From contig JAVJTA010000005.1 of NCBI GenBank assembly GCA_040219135.1, positions 248,001-312,000 on the forward strand: a stretch of 64,000 nucleotides of DNA, given 5' to 3'. A program made the position numbers and the translations under genes. Under the pieces are notes generated by a model. That model had not been told where the DNA came from. It was given only the letters and a program-made list of their open reading frames with translations, and did not search any database. The stretch comes from UBA7803 sp040219135 (GTDB lineage Bacteria; Pseudomonadota; Gammaproteobacteria; Pseudomonadales; Azotimanducaceae). Positions 17,447 through 25,621 of the stretch are shown here, one piece after another. Position 1 is the first letter of the stretch. Every line of letters starts with the position of its first letter.

Positions 17447-19396
17447 TTACGACAGATAGTTGAAACCGATCGCGTTGAAGTCGCGCAGGATCAGCAGCGT
17501 CAGCAGCGCCGCCAGAACCACGCCGGTATGCCGCAGGCGGCGCCACAGCGGCCAGCTTGCGGTGCTCCAGACCGGAAACAGCAGCAGAGCCGACAGCACC
17601 GTCACCACGGCGGCGCCCAGGGCAATGGTCAGCGCGGTGATGAAGGCCGGTGACGGAAACCCGAAGAACACCGCGGCGAAATCGCTCGCCAGCGGCGCCA
17701 GGCCGACCAGGGCGACCGCGTAGAAGAGAATCCAGACCGCTGCGGTGACGAGGGTCAGGCGCGCTGCCCAGGCCTCGGTCGCGGTCTGCACCGGCGGCCG
17801 CTTGCGCCGCAGCCACGCGCCCACCAGCGCGCAGGCCAGCACGAGGGCGGAGACCGCGAGCACGCCGTAGAGGACGATCGGGTTCTCGAGCGGCCCGACC
17901 TTCTCCAGGACCATGACCGGAACAGGCAGCAGCAGAGCGTTCACGGCGCCGTCGGCAGCGCTGGTGAAGGCGAACGGCTGGCCGGAGTCGGCGTCGCGGA
18001 AGGCATCGCCGCCGAGGGGTTCGAGCAGGGTCGTGCCGAGGGCGGAGTTCACCAGCAGACCGTCGGGGCCCGCCGCCACGGTGGCGCCGGAGGTATTGAG
18101 CATCCGTTCCACCGTGGTGTACGGCCGACGCGTCGACAGATAGGTGCCGGCGTACTCACCGAGCGGACGTCCGGCGCTGACGCCGGCGGCCGGGGCCAGC
18201 GACAGGGGCCCGAGTGGAAAGAAGCGTTCCAGCAGAGTGCCGACGAACTCGTCGATGAGCTTGCCGCCACCGTCGCTGGTGTTGGTGGAGATGAACACAC
18301 CGAGGTTCAGCGTCGGCACCAGCTGCATGTCTGAGAGGAAATGGATGGTGCCGCCGCCGTGGCCGATCACCCGGTAACCGTGGACGAAGCTCTCGATGAA
18401 GCCGTGGGCCATGCCCGGCATGCGCGGGTCCATGGTGAAGTGCTGGCGGTGCATGCGCCGCGCGGTCTCCGGCTCGAGGATCCGCACCTCGCCGAGCCGG
18501 CCGTCGCCGAGGTGGGCTTGCATCCACCGGGTCATGTCGCTGGCCGTGGCGGACAGCGCGCCGGCCGGGCCGATCTGGCCGATGAACTCGAAGTCGCCGG
18601 CCTCGTAGCGACCGCCGCGACGCACGTAGCCCTTGCTGACGTTGTCCCGCAGGCGCTTCGGCATCGGCGCAGGCGACTCCCGGGTCCAGGGCTCGCGGAA
18701 GGTGCTGTCGCTCATGCCGAGGGGTTCGAACAGATAGCGGTCGGCATAGTCTTCCCACGCCATGCCGGAAACATTGGCGACGATCAGCCCGGCCACGGCC
18801 ACGCCGTAGTTCGAGTAGGCGGGCAGGAGCCCCGGGGGCCGCACCCGCGCCGGCCGATGCGCGCGCAGGTAATCGACCAGCGCCGGCACCGCGTCCGGCC
18901 GGTTGCCGAATAGATGGCCCATCGCCGAATCCTCGTACCCCGGGGTGTGGGCCATGAGATCGAGCAGGGTGATGGGCGCATCAAAGGTGGGGGCGATCTC
19001 CAGGTTCGGCAGGTAAGTCGTTATGTCCGCGTCGAGATCGAGCCGGCCCTGCTCGACCAGCTGCATCACCGCAGTCCAGGTGAACGTCTTGGAGATGGAG
19101 CCGGGCCGGAACAGGCTGCGCGCCGGTTCCACCGGCCGGCGCGCAGCGAGATCGTCGAAGCCGTAACCGCGCTCGAAGATCGTGGCGCCGTCGTGGACCA
19201 CGGCCACGGTGACCCCGACCACGTGATCGGCCTTCATGCGCGCCGTGATGAAGCCGTCGACGAAGCTCGCGAGGTCCGCCGGGTCGATGGCCGCCGGCGG
19301 CTTGTCCACGCTCGCGGACGCCGCGTCCGCCGGCAGGGCCGCCCCGACCAGACTCGACCAGATCAGTGCCAGAGCGGCGAGGGTGCTGCGCCGCAT
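17447..19396 (-). CDS. Secreted serine hydrolase (class C beta-lactamase fold) with membrane tail
   Basis: A 649-residue protein. A signal peptide (1-26) precedes a beta-lactamase/D-aminopeptidase-type domain with the SISK motif (Ser100, Lys103), a YSN motif near residue 200 and a GHGGG motif near residue 340. About 150 C-terminal residues contain four or five hydrophobic segments, anchoring it in the membrane. Such proteins are esterases or peptidases acting on periplasmic substrates, rarely true beta-lactamases. ATG 19396 gives the signal peptide; the open frame extends upstream without features. Confidence 0.87.
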   Translation of the reverse strand: MRRSTLAALALIWSSLVGAALPADAASASVDKPPAAIDPADLASFVDGFITARMKADHVVGVTVAVVHDGATIFERGYGFDDLAARRPVEPARSLFRPGSISKTFTWTAVMQLVEQGRLDLDADITTYLPNLEIAPTFDAPITLLDLMAHTPGYEDSAMGHLFGNRPDAVPALVDYLRAHRPARVRPPGLLPAYSNYGVAVAGLIVANVSGMAWEDYADRYLFEPLGMSDSTFREPWTRESPAPMPKRLRDNVSKGYVRRGGRYEAGDFEFIGQIGPAGALSATASDMTRWMQAHLGDGRLGEVRILEPETARRMHRQHFTMDPRMPGMAHGFIESFVHGYRVIGHGGGTIHFLSDMQLVPTLNLGVFISTNTSDGGGKLIDEFVGTLLERFFPLGPLSLAPAAGVSAGRPLGEYAGTYLSTRRPYTTVERMLNTSGATVAAGPDGLLVNSALGTTLLEPLGGDAFRDADSGQPFAFTSAADGAVNALLLPVPVMVLEKVGPLENPIVLYGVLAVSALVLACALVGAWLRRKRPPVQTATEAWAARLTLVTAAVWILFYAVALVGLAPLASDFAAVFFGFPSPAFITALTIALGAAVVTVLSALLLFPVWSTASWPLWRRLRHTGVVLAALLTLLILRDFNAIGFNYLS

Positions 19397-19458
19397 GTTT
19401 TCGCTCCCGAGTTTCCGCGGCCCAAGCTTACGCGACCGCGCCCGCGCGTGTCCCGCGA

Positions 19459-20871
19459 TCACAGGGCCAGAAATCCGATCAGCAGGTAGCCGGCAAGCGC
19501 CAGGACGGCGGTCAGCACGGCGTAGGGGATCTGGGTCTTGATGTGATCGATGTGGTCCGACGCGGCACCCGTGGAGGCGAGAATCGAAGTATCCGACAAG
19601 GGCGAGCAGTGATCGCCGAACACCCCGCCGCCGGAGACCGCGGCAATGGTTGCGTAGACCAGTCCGCTCAGTTCGCCGCCGCTGAAGCCGAAGGCGAGCG
19701 GAACGGCGATGGGCATCATGATGGCGAACGTTCCCCAGGAGGTCCCGGTTGAGAAGGCGATGGTCGCGGCGATCAGGAACGTCAGCGCCGGCAGCAGCGC
19801 CGGCGTCAGCCAGGTCTCGGTGACGTCGACGATGTAGGCCGCGGTCCCCAGCGCCTTCGAGAGATCGTTCAGGGCATAGGCGAATGCGAGAATGATGATG
19901 GCCGGCATCACGCCCTTCATGCCCGCCGTGGCGGTGTGCATGATGTCGGCGAACGGGATGCCCTGCAGGCGCATGATGACGCCGGCGAGCACCGCCGCGG
20001 CGAGAAACGCCTCCATGGTCAGCGCCGAGCGGATCACCACGAACGTGCCCACGCCGACCAGCACCACCACCAGCACCGGCAGGATGAAGTTCCAGAACAG
20101 GTGGGTCGCGACGCCGGGGTACGGCTCGATGTCGGTCAGCTCTTCGCCCATGAGCGGCTCGGCGCCGTCGCGCAGCACCTTGCCCTGCTCCAGGGCACGC
20201 TGCTCGGCCCGCCGCATGGGCCCGAAATCCGGCACCAGGCGCACGCAGATGGCGCCCACCAGCAGCACCGCGAACCAGGCGTAGAAGTTGTAGGGAATCG
20301 ACCGGGCGAACGCCAGCATCGCGGCTTCGGCATCCACCACCGGACCCATGCCGATGAGCAGCCCGGCGATGAACACCGCCCAGCCGGTGACCGGCACCAG
20401 CACGCTGACCGGCGCCGACGTGGAATCGGCGATGTAGGCGAGCTTTTCCCGGGACACCCGGTAGCGGTCGGTGAGGCCGCGCATGGTGGCGCCGACGAAC
20501 AGCGGGCTGAAGTAGTCGCTGAAGAACACGAACATGCCCATCACCCAGGCGGTGAGCTGCACCCGCACCCGGGACAGCCGGCGGCGCTCGACGAAGGCGG
20601 TGAAGTTGCGCACCGCACCGGTGCGCTGGAAAAAGGCGATGAGCGCGCCGATGAACAGCTCCAGCAGCAGAATCCAGGAGAAGCTGGTGGTGCCCAGAGC
20701 GTTCTTCAGCAGCTCCGGAAAGCCGAGCAGCCCGCGCCCCATGGCGAGCACGCCCACCAGACAGGCCACGGCGAGCGAGAACACCGTGTTGCGGGTGACG
20801 AAGGCCAGCACGATGGCGACGCTCGCCGGCAGCAGGGACAACGCCCCGAAGTGCTCCGCGGCCGCTTCCAT
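19459..20871 (-). CDS. NhaC-type Na+/H+ antiporter
   Basis: A 470-residue polytopic protein with about 12 hydrophobic segments. It has the NhaC-family features TSAPVSVLVPVTGW, FSTGTSWGTFAIMMPIAVPLA and GDHCSPLSDTSILASTGA. The family exchanges Na+ for H+, or malate/lactate in some paralogues. The context (osmolyte genes, SSS symporter, AbgT) suits sodium homeostasis in a saline habitat. The downstream serine hydrolase starts 62 nt away on the same strand. Confidence 0.9.
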   Translation of the reverse strand: MEAAAEHFGALSLLPASVAIVLAFVTRNTVFSLAVACLVGVLAMGRGLLGFPELLKNALGTTSFSWILLLELFIGALIAFFQRTGAVRNFTAFVERRRLSRVRVQLTAWVMGMFVFFSDYFSPLFVGATMRGLTDRYRVSREKLAYIADSTSAPVSVLVPVTGWAVFIAGLLIGMGPVVDAEAAMLAFARSIPYNFYAWFAVLLVGAICVRLVPDFGPMRRAEQRALEQGKVLRDGAEPLMGEELTDIEPYPGVATHLFWNFILPVLVVVLVGVGTFVVIRSALTMEAFLAAAVLAGVIMRLQGIPFADIMHTATAGMKGVMPAIIILAFAYALNDLSKALGTAAYIVDVTETWLTPALLPALTFLIAATIAFSTGTSWGTFAIMMPIAVPLAFGFSGGELSGLVYATIAAVSGGGVFGDHCSPLSDTSILASTGAASDHIDHIKTQIPYAVLTAVLALAGYLLIGFLAL

Positions 20872-20893
20872 AAGCCCTCCCTAGTCGATCGCT

Positions 20894-20954
20894 CCAGCGT
20901 TCGACGCCAGCGTGTGACGCCCAGCGTGTGACGCCCGGCGTGCGACGCCCGGCG
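20894..20954. repeat. 14-bp tandem repeat, about four copies
   Basis: Units with the pattern CCAGCGTGTGACGC begin at about 20894 (one base short), 20907, 20921 and 20935, with a partial fifth. The array ends just past the stop codon of the FAD oxidoreductase gene (20957-20959) and lies upstream of nhaC. Confidence 0.85.
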
Positions 20955-20956
20955 CC

Positions 20957-22261
20957 TCAGGTTTCGAGTCCGGCGCTGCGCTGTTCCAGCGTCGAGATCA
21001 ACGCGAAGCCGACCTGGCGCAGCGGTTCCGGCGGCATCCAGCTGGCGGAGCCGAACAGCGCCGCCACGTCGGTGTCGTCCTCGCCCAGCGCCCGGCGCGC
21101 CAGCAGAGAACCGAACAGCGTGCCCTTGACCACGCCGCCGCCGTTGCAGCCCGCCGAAACCCATAGCCCCGGCGCCAGGGCACCCCAGACCGGCGCGCCG
21201 TTGTAGGTGAATCCGGTGGCGCCGCCCCAGACGGCATGGAACGGGGCCGCCGCGCCGGTCAGCGCGGGAAATCGCTGCTCCAGACAGGCGCGCAGCCGAG
21301 CCGCGACGCGGCCGTTGTCTTCTTCGCGCTCGTAGCCGTAGCAGGAACGCACCAGGAACCGCCCGTCCACCGTGCGCCGCAGGGTGGTGCCGAGCCGGTG
21401 GGCCGGCAGCAGGCCCCAGTCGGGATCGCGGCCCAGGGTCTCGAGCAGGCGCCCGGGCAGCGGCTCGGTGAGCGCGGCGTAGGTGTACATCACAGCGAGC
21501 CGGGCGCGCAGCCGGCCGCGCCCGGCGGCGCCTAGGTCGCGGGCAAAGGCGTTGTTGGCAAGGATCACGCGGCGCGCCCGGAGATCGCCTCCGGGACACT
21601 CGATGCGCCAGCCGTCGCCCTCCCTGGCCAGCCCGAGCGCGGGCGTTTCTTCGAACAGGCGCACGTTGCGCGGCAGGCAGTCGGCGAGGCCGCGGATCAG
21701 CGCCGCCGGCTGCACCAGCGAGCAGTCGGGCGAATGGAGCCCGTAGCCGTAGTAGCGGGTTCCGATCCGCTCGTGCAGGTCATCGCCATCGAGACGTTCG
21801 TAGCCCAGCCCCGCGGCGTCGAGAAACGCCCGATAGCGCTCCAGATAGCGTCTCCCGGCCGCGGTGGCCGCCGCCCGGTACGTTCCCCGGCGCGCGAGCT
21901 GACAGCGGATGCCGTTGTCCGCGACCAGCCGGCGCAGATCGTCCATGGTCTGGCCGAGCAGGGCATTGCAGGCGGCCATGCGCGTCACCGCGCCCGGATC
22001 CGCGTCGTCGGCAAGGGCGATCTCCAGCATGAATCCCGAATTCCGCCCCGGGCTGCCCTCGCCGACGACGCTCGAGTCGAGCACCGCAACGACTTCGTCC
22101 GGGCGCGCCTCGGCCCAGGTCCGCGCGGCCGCCAGACCGGTGTAGCCTGCGCCCACCACCGCCACGTCGGCGGTCGCATGGCCGTCCAGTGCCGGCTCGG
22201 GACAGCGCGGCACGAGCAGCGTCTGCCAGCCGCAGGGTTCGTGATAGGTCGGATACGCCAT
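20957..22261 (-). CDS. FAD-dependent amino acid/amine oxidoreductase (DAO family)
   Basis: A 434-residue protein with an N-terminal Rossmann motif GAGYTG (about 37-42), the acidic ribose-binding strand end VAVLDSS, and the RNSGFM motif typical of gamma-glutamylputrescine oxidase (PuuB)-like enzymes. A C-terminal FAD-binding stretch is also present (GCNGGGVVKGT). It would oxidise an amino acid or polyamine derivative with FAD, releasing peroxide. ATG 22261 begins with the PuuB-like MAYPTYHE region. It stands alone, divergent from the acyltransferase at 22461. Confidence 0.88.
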   Translation of the reverse strand: MAYPTYHEPCGWQTLLVPRCPEPALDGHATADVAVVGAGYTGLAAARTWAEARPDEVVAVLDSSVVGEGSPGRNSGFMLEIALADDADPGAVTRMAACNALLGQTMDDLRRLVADNGIRCQLARRGTYRAAATAAGRRYLERYRAFLDAAGLGYERLDGDDLHERIGTRYYGYGLHSPDCSLVQPAALIRGLADCLPRNVRLFEETPALGLAREGDGWRIECPGGDLRARRVILANNAFARDLGAAGRGRLRARLAVMYTYAALTEPLPGRLLETLGRDPDWGLLPAHRLGTTLRRTVDGRFLVRSCYGYEREEDNGRVAARLRACLEQRFPALTGAAAPFHAVWGGATGFTYNGAPVWGALAPGLWVSAGCNGGGVVKGTLFGSLLARRALGEDDTDVAALFGSASWMPPEPLRQVGFALISTLEQRSAGLET

Positions 22262-22414
22262 AGGTTCCGTTCGAATGCGCCGCACACCGGCCGTCCGCCG
22301 CGGACCATAGCAGAGCCCCTGCGGTGCAGGACAGTCCGCGGTCGAGGACAGCCGGGGCGGCGGAGGACAGCCGGTGGCCCGGGCCGGCAACTGCAGACCG
22401 CGCGGGCGAACGAC

Positions 22415-22442
22415 TATAATCCTCGCGCCCGTCCGGGCGCGG
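22415..22442 (+). promoter_or_regulatory. TATAAT promoter and leader hairpin before the sphingolipid/Lpt run
   Basis: A perfect TATAAT at 22415-22420 precedes a GC hairpin (8-bp stem, 22425-22442, 2-nt centre) and then AGGAG at 22450-22454. The start codon region is at 22461. This is the apparent promoter of the acyltransferase-lptF-lptG transcript. The -35 (CTGCAG, 18-nt spacing) is weak. Confidence 0.55.
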
Positions 22443-22460
22443 GATGCCGAGGAGTTCGCA

Positions 22461-23333
22461 ATCAGCCATCTGAAAGACCACGCACGAGCGCTGCCGGCCC
22501 GGCTCATGTGGCTCGTCGCCGGGCTGCTGCCGGGCGCGGCCGCCGCGAAGCTCGGCGCGATGCTCCTCGGCGCCGTGGGCCCGCAGCTGCGCAAGCAGCG
22601 CCAGGTGCTGCGCAATCTGCACCGGGTGCTGCCCGACGCGAGTCCCGCCGAGCTGCGTCGGGTGGCGCGGGGCGTGTGGGCCAACCTCGGCAGCGTGCTG
22701 TTCGAGTACCCGCACCTCGAGCAGATCGTCCGCGAGCGCATCAGCGTCACGATGCCGGAGTCGATCCGCGCCCGCATGGAGGCCGGCGAGCCGATGCTCT
22801 ACCTCACCGGTCATCTGGCCAACTGGGAAGTTCTGGCGCGCTATCTGAGCGGCCGCGGCGCCGGCCTGGTGGTGGTCTACAGCCCCGACGACAACCCGGT
22901 GATGGAGCGACTGGTGCAGAACTTCCGCGCCGCGGACGGCAGCGTTTACGTGACCAAGCAGGAAGCCCTGCGGCGCCTGACGCCGAAATTCCTGCAGCGC
23001 CGCTCGGTGGGCCTGCTGCCGGACGTACGCGTGGATTCCGGTCCGAGCCTGCCGCTGTTCGGCAGCGCCGCACCCACCACCACCAGCCCGCCGCGCCTCG
23101 CCGCGCGGCTCGACTATCCGCTGGTGCCGGTGCGCGCGAAGCGCCTCGGTCCGGCGCGTTTCGAGGTGGAGTTTCTCGAACCCCTGACCGCGGACCCGGC
23201 GCACATCGGCAAGCGCGCGGCCGTGGACCTGATGTGCCAGTTCAACCAGGTGCTGGAAACCTGGATCAGCGAGCGCCCGGACGAGTGGCTGTGCACCAAG
23301 CGGCGCTGGCCGAAAACGCCGCGCGGGCGCTGA
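22461..23333 (+). CDS. LpxL/HtrB-like lysophospholipid acyltransferase
   Basis: A 290-residue membrane-associated acyltransferase with the HX4E catalytic motif HLANWE (His118, Glu123), the substrate-binding region near DVRVDSG and a Lys/Arg-rich end. Relatives add secondary acyl chains to lipid A or other glycolipids at the inner membrane. The start is odd. The only codon at proper spacing (6 nt) from the AGGAG is ATC at 22461, giving the family-like beginning xSHLKDHARALP. The next ATG (22507) would delete the first helix. It ends 3 nt before lptF and heads the locus. Confidence 0.82.
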   Translation: MSHLKDHARALPARLMWLVAGLLPGAAAAKLGAMLLGAVGPQLRKQRQVLRNLHRVLPDASPAELRRVARGVWANLGSVLFEYPHLEQIVRERISVTMPESIRARMEAGEPMLYLTGHLANWEVLARYLSGRGAGLVVVYSPDDNPVMERLVQNFRAADGSVYVTKQEALRRLTPKFLQRRSVGLLPDVRVDSGPSLPLFGSAAPTTTSPPRLAARLDYPLVPVRAKRLGPARFEVEFLEPLTADPAHIGKRAAVDLMCQFNQVLETWISERPDEWLCTKRRWPKTPRGR

Positions 23334-23336
23334 CGC

Positions 23337-24428
23337 GTGCTCACCCTCGACCGCTACATCATCCGCCAGGTGCTGGTGCCGACCGTGCTCGGCCTGGCCC
23401 TGCTGTTGCTGCTGTTCACCGCGTTCACCGGCGTGCAGCTGCTGCGCTCCGCGGCGCTCGGCAACATGCCGGCCCGGGACGTGCTCTCGCTGGTCATCGC
23501 CCACGACCTCTCGGCGCTGGAGATTCTGGTGCCGAGCGCGTTTTTCGCCGCGCTGATCATGGTCGGCTGTACCTGGCACCGGGAAGGCGAGCCCTACGCC
23601 CTGTACGCCAGCGGCGCCTCCCCGGACCGGCTGTCGCGGCCGCTGCGGCTGCTGGCCCTGGTGGTCGCCCTGTGCGTCGCGGTGCTGTCGATCTACGGCC
23701 GGCCGTATTCCTACCTGCTGCGCTACGATATCAGCGAACGCGCCGCCAACCTCACATCGCGCAACATGGCGCCCCAGCGTTTCTACCGCTGGGATGCCAA
23801 TTTCGTGATTCAGGCCGAGAACATCGAGCGCCGGCAGCCGAATCTGGTGGAGGTATTCGCCCGGGCGCAGCCGGAAGGCCGACCCCTGGTGCTGCGCTCC
23901 GAAGCCGGCCAGATCAGCGAGACCGACGAGAACCGCCTGCAGACCCTCACCTTCATCGATGGTTCGAGCTACGAGATTCCGCCCGACGCCTCGATCGCGG
24001 GCCAAGACGCCGTGACGCCGGATCGGGTGACGCGCTTCGAGCGCCTGGTCTATCGGGTGCAGCGCCCGCCCAGTGACGCGCTGTCGAAGCGCCGGGCGCG
24101 CTCGACGATGGAGCTCGCCGGCTCCACGGAGCCGAAAGACGTCGCCGAATTCCAGTGGCGCCTGTGCATGCCGCTGATCGCCTTCCTCGTGGCGCTCATG
24201 GCCATCGAGCTCGGGCGTCTGCGGCCCAGGCAGTCGCCGTACGCGCGCTTCGCGGTCGCCATCGTGGTCTACGCCCTGGTGTTCAATCTCAGCAGCATCA
24301 CCACGTCCGCCGTGGAGAACGGGCTGCTGCCCCGCTATCCGGGGGTGTACACGGCGGTCCTGGTGATGGCCGGCTTCTATCTGTTTCTGCGCCGCCTGCC
24401 GCGCCTGACCCTGCGGGTGCCCGCGTGA
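23337..24428 (+). CDS. lptF: LptF-like permease
   Basis: A 363-residue YjgP/YjgQ family protein starting at GTG 23337 with the typical MLTLDRYIIRQVL beginning. There are three N-terminal membrane segments (to about residue 115), a periplasmic beta-jellyroll (about 120-265) and three C-terminal segments. LptF pairs with LptG and the LptB ATPase to extract lipopolysaccharide from the inner membrane. Here it lies between an acyltransferase and lptG at the head of a sphingolipid cluster, not next to a leucyl aminopeptidase gene as is usual. It may therefore be a second, lipid-specific copy; this is inference. Confidence 0.9.
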   Translation: MLTLDRYIIRQVLVPTVLGLALLLLLFTAFTGVQLLRSAALGNMPARDVLSLVIAHDLSALEILVPSAFFAALIMVGCTWHREGEPYALYASGASPDRLSRPLRLLALVVALCVAVLSIYGRPYSYLLRYDISERAANLTSRNMAPQRFYRWDANFVIQAENIERRQPNLVEVFARAQPEGRPLVLRSEAGQISETDENRLQTLTFIDGSSYEIPPDASIAGQDAVTPDRVTRFERLVYRVQRPPSDALSKRRARSTMELAGSTEPKDVAEFQWRLCMPLIAFLVALMAIELGRLRPRQSPYARFAVAIVVYALVFNLSSITTSAVENGLLPRYPGVYTAVLVMAGFYLFLRRLPRLTLRVPA

Positions 24429-25501
24429 AGCGCATCTACCGCTACCTCATGGGGGCGCTGGCGCGGGGCTACGTGCTGGTGGCGGCCGCGCTGCTGGCCC
24501 TGTTCGGCCTGTTCGATTTCATGGCCCAGGCCGACGACATCGGCCGTTCGACGTTCGGCACCGCCGATGCCGTGGCCGTGGTGGCGTTGAGCCTGCCCTC
24601 GCGCCTGCTCGACCTGTCTCCGTTCGTCGCCCTGCTCGGCGTGGTCTACGGCCTCAGCACATTCGTGCGCAGCCACGAGCTCATCGCCATGCGCGCCAGC
24701 GGCCTGACCCCGCTGCGTCTCGCCGTGCTGACCGGCGTCGCCACCGCCGGGCTGTTCGTGGTGCTCGCCGGCGTCGAGCTGGTGGCCCGGCCGATGTACC
24801 AGCAGGCGCGGGTTCTGCACATGACCGAAACCTCCCGGGACGGCATGCTGTTCTCCCAGGAAGGCATCTGGATCGAGCACGAGGGGCTGTTCGTCAACAT
24901 CGAATCCCTGGCCCGGGGCGGCGCCCCGTCGGGAATCCGCATGTACCGCTTCGGCGACGACACCCGCCTCGACCACTATCTGCAGGCGGACCGCGCCGAG
25001 CTCGGCGACGACGGCGCCTGGGTGCTGCGTCAGGTGGTCGAAAAGCGCTATCGCGCCGATGGCGGCATCGACACCGGGCGCCGCCCATCGATGCAGTGGG
25101 CGCCGCCGTGGCGGCAGACCACGGCGCTCTACGAGCTGCCGCTGGAAAGCCTGTCGCTGGTGGAGATCGCCCAGCAGCTCGACTATCTGGCCCGGGAGCA
25201 GCGCCCGGCCGGCATCTACGCCATGGAGTTCTGGCGCCGGCTGCTGCTGCCGGCCTCCGGCATCGTGTTCGCGCTGTTCGCCGCGCCCTTCGTCCTCGGC
25301 GTCGGGCCGCGGTCGAGCATGGGCGGCGCGGTGAGCTTTGGTATCGCCAACGCGCTGCTCATGTTCCTGGTCCAGCAGATCGGCACCAACGCCATCTTCC
25401 TCGCCACCGGCTCCCCGGTGCTGGCGGTGGCAACGCCCATCGTCGCGGTCTTCGCCCTGGCCGTGCTGCTGATCCGGCGGGTCAACGGCGAGCCCCGCTG
25501 A
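24425..25501 (+). CDS. lptG: LptG-like permease
   Basis: A 358-residue YjgP/YjgQ protein whose GTG start (24425) overlaps the lptF stop by 4 nt. It has six membrane segments in a 3+3 arrangement, the typical RSHELIAMRASGLTP cytoplasmic coupling helix near residue 85-100, and a central beta-jellyroll. It is the partner of LptF in the Lpt ABC extractor, which needs LptB (not in this window). The next gene, an MsbA-like exporter, starts 120 nt downstream behind its own putative promoter. Confidence 0.9.
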   Translation: MKRIYRYLMGALARGYVLVAAALLALFGLFDFMAQADDIGRSTFGTADAVAVVALSLPSRLLDLSPFVALLGVVYGLSTFVRSHELIAMRASGLTPLRLAVLTGVATAGLFVVLAGVELVARPMYQQARVLHMTETSRDGMLFSQEGIWIEHEGLFVNIESLARGGAPSGIRMYRFGDDTRLDHYLQADRAELGDDGAWVLRQVVEKRYRADGGIDTGRRPSMQWAPPWRQTTALYELPLESLSLVEIAQQLDYLAREQRPAGIYAMEFWRRLLLPASGIVFALFAAPFVLGVGPRSSMGGAVSFGIANALLMFLVQQIGTNAIFLATGSPVLAVATPIVAVFALAVLLIRRVNGEPR

Positions 25502-25532
25502 CGTAGCGGTTATGCCCACCGTCCGGAGCGCA

Positions 25533-25538
25533 TACAAT
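25533..25538 (+). promoter_or_regulatory. Putative -10 element before the ABC exporter
   Basis: TACAAT at 25533-25538 lies in the 120-nt gap between lptG and the ABC exporter, suggesting a second promoter for the ABC-to-HIT gene run. The -35 match is poor, so confidence is low. Confidence 0.35.
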
Positions 25539-25621
25539 GCACGGTCGCGGGCAGCGTCCCGTGCCACCGCCAACCCGGAACCGCTTCAGCCCATCATGAA
25601 CTCAGCCGGAACCCATCACCC

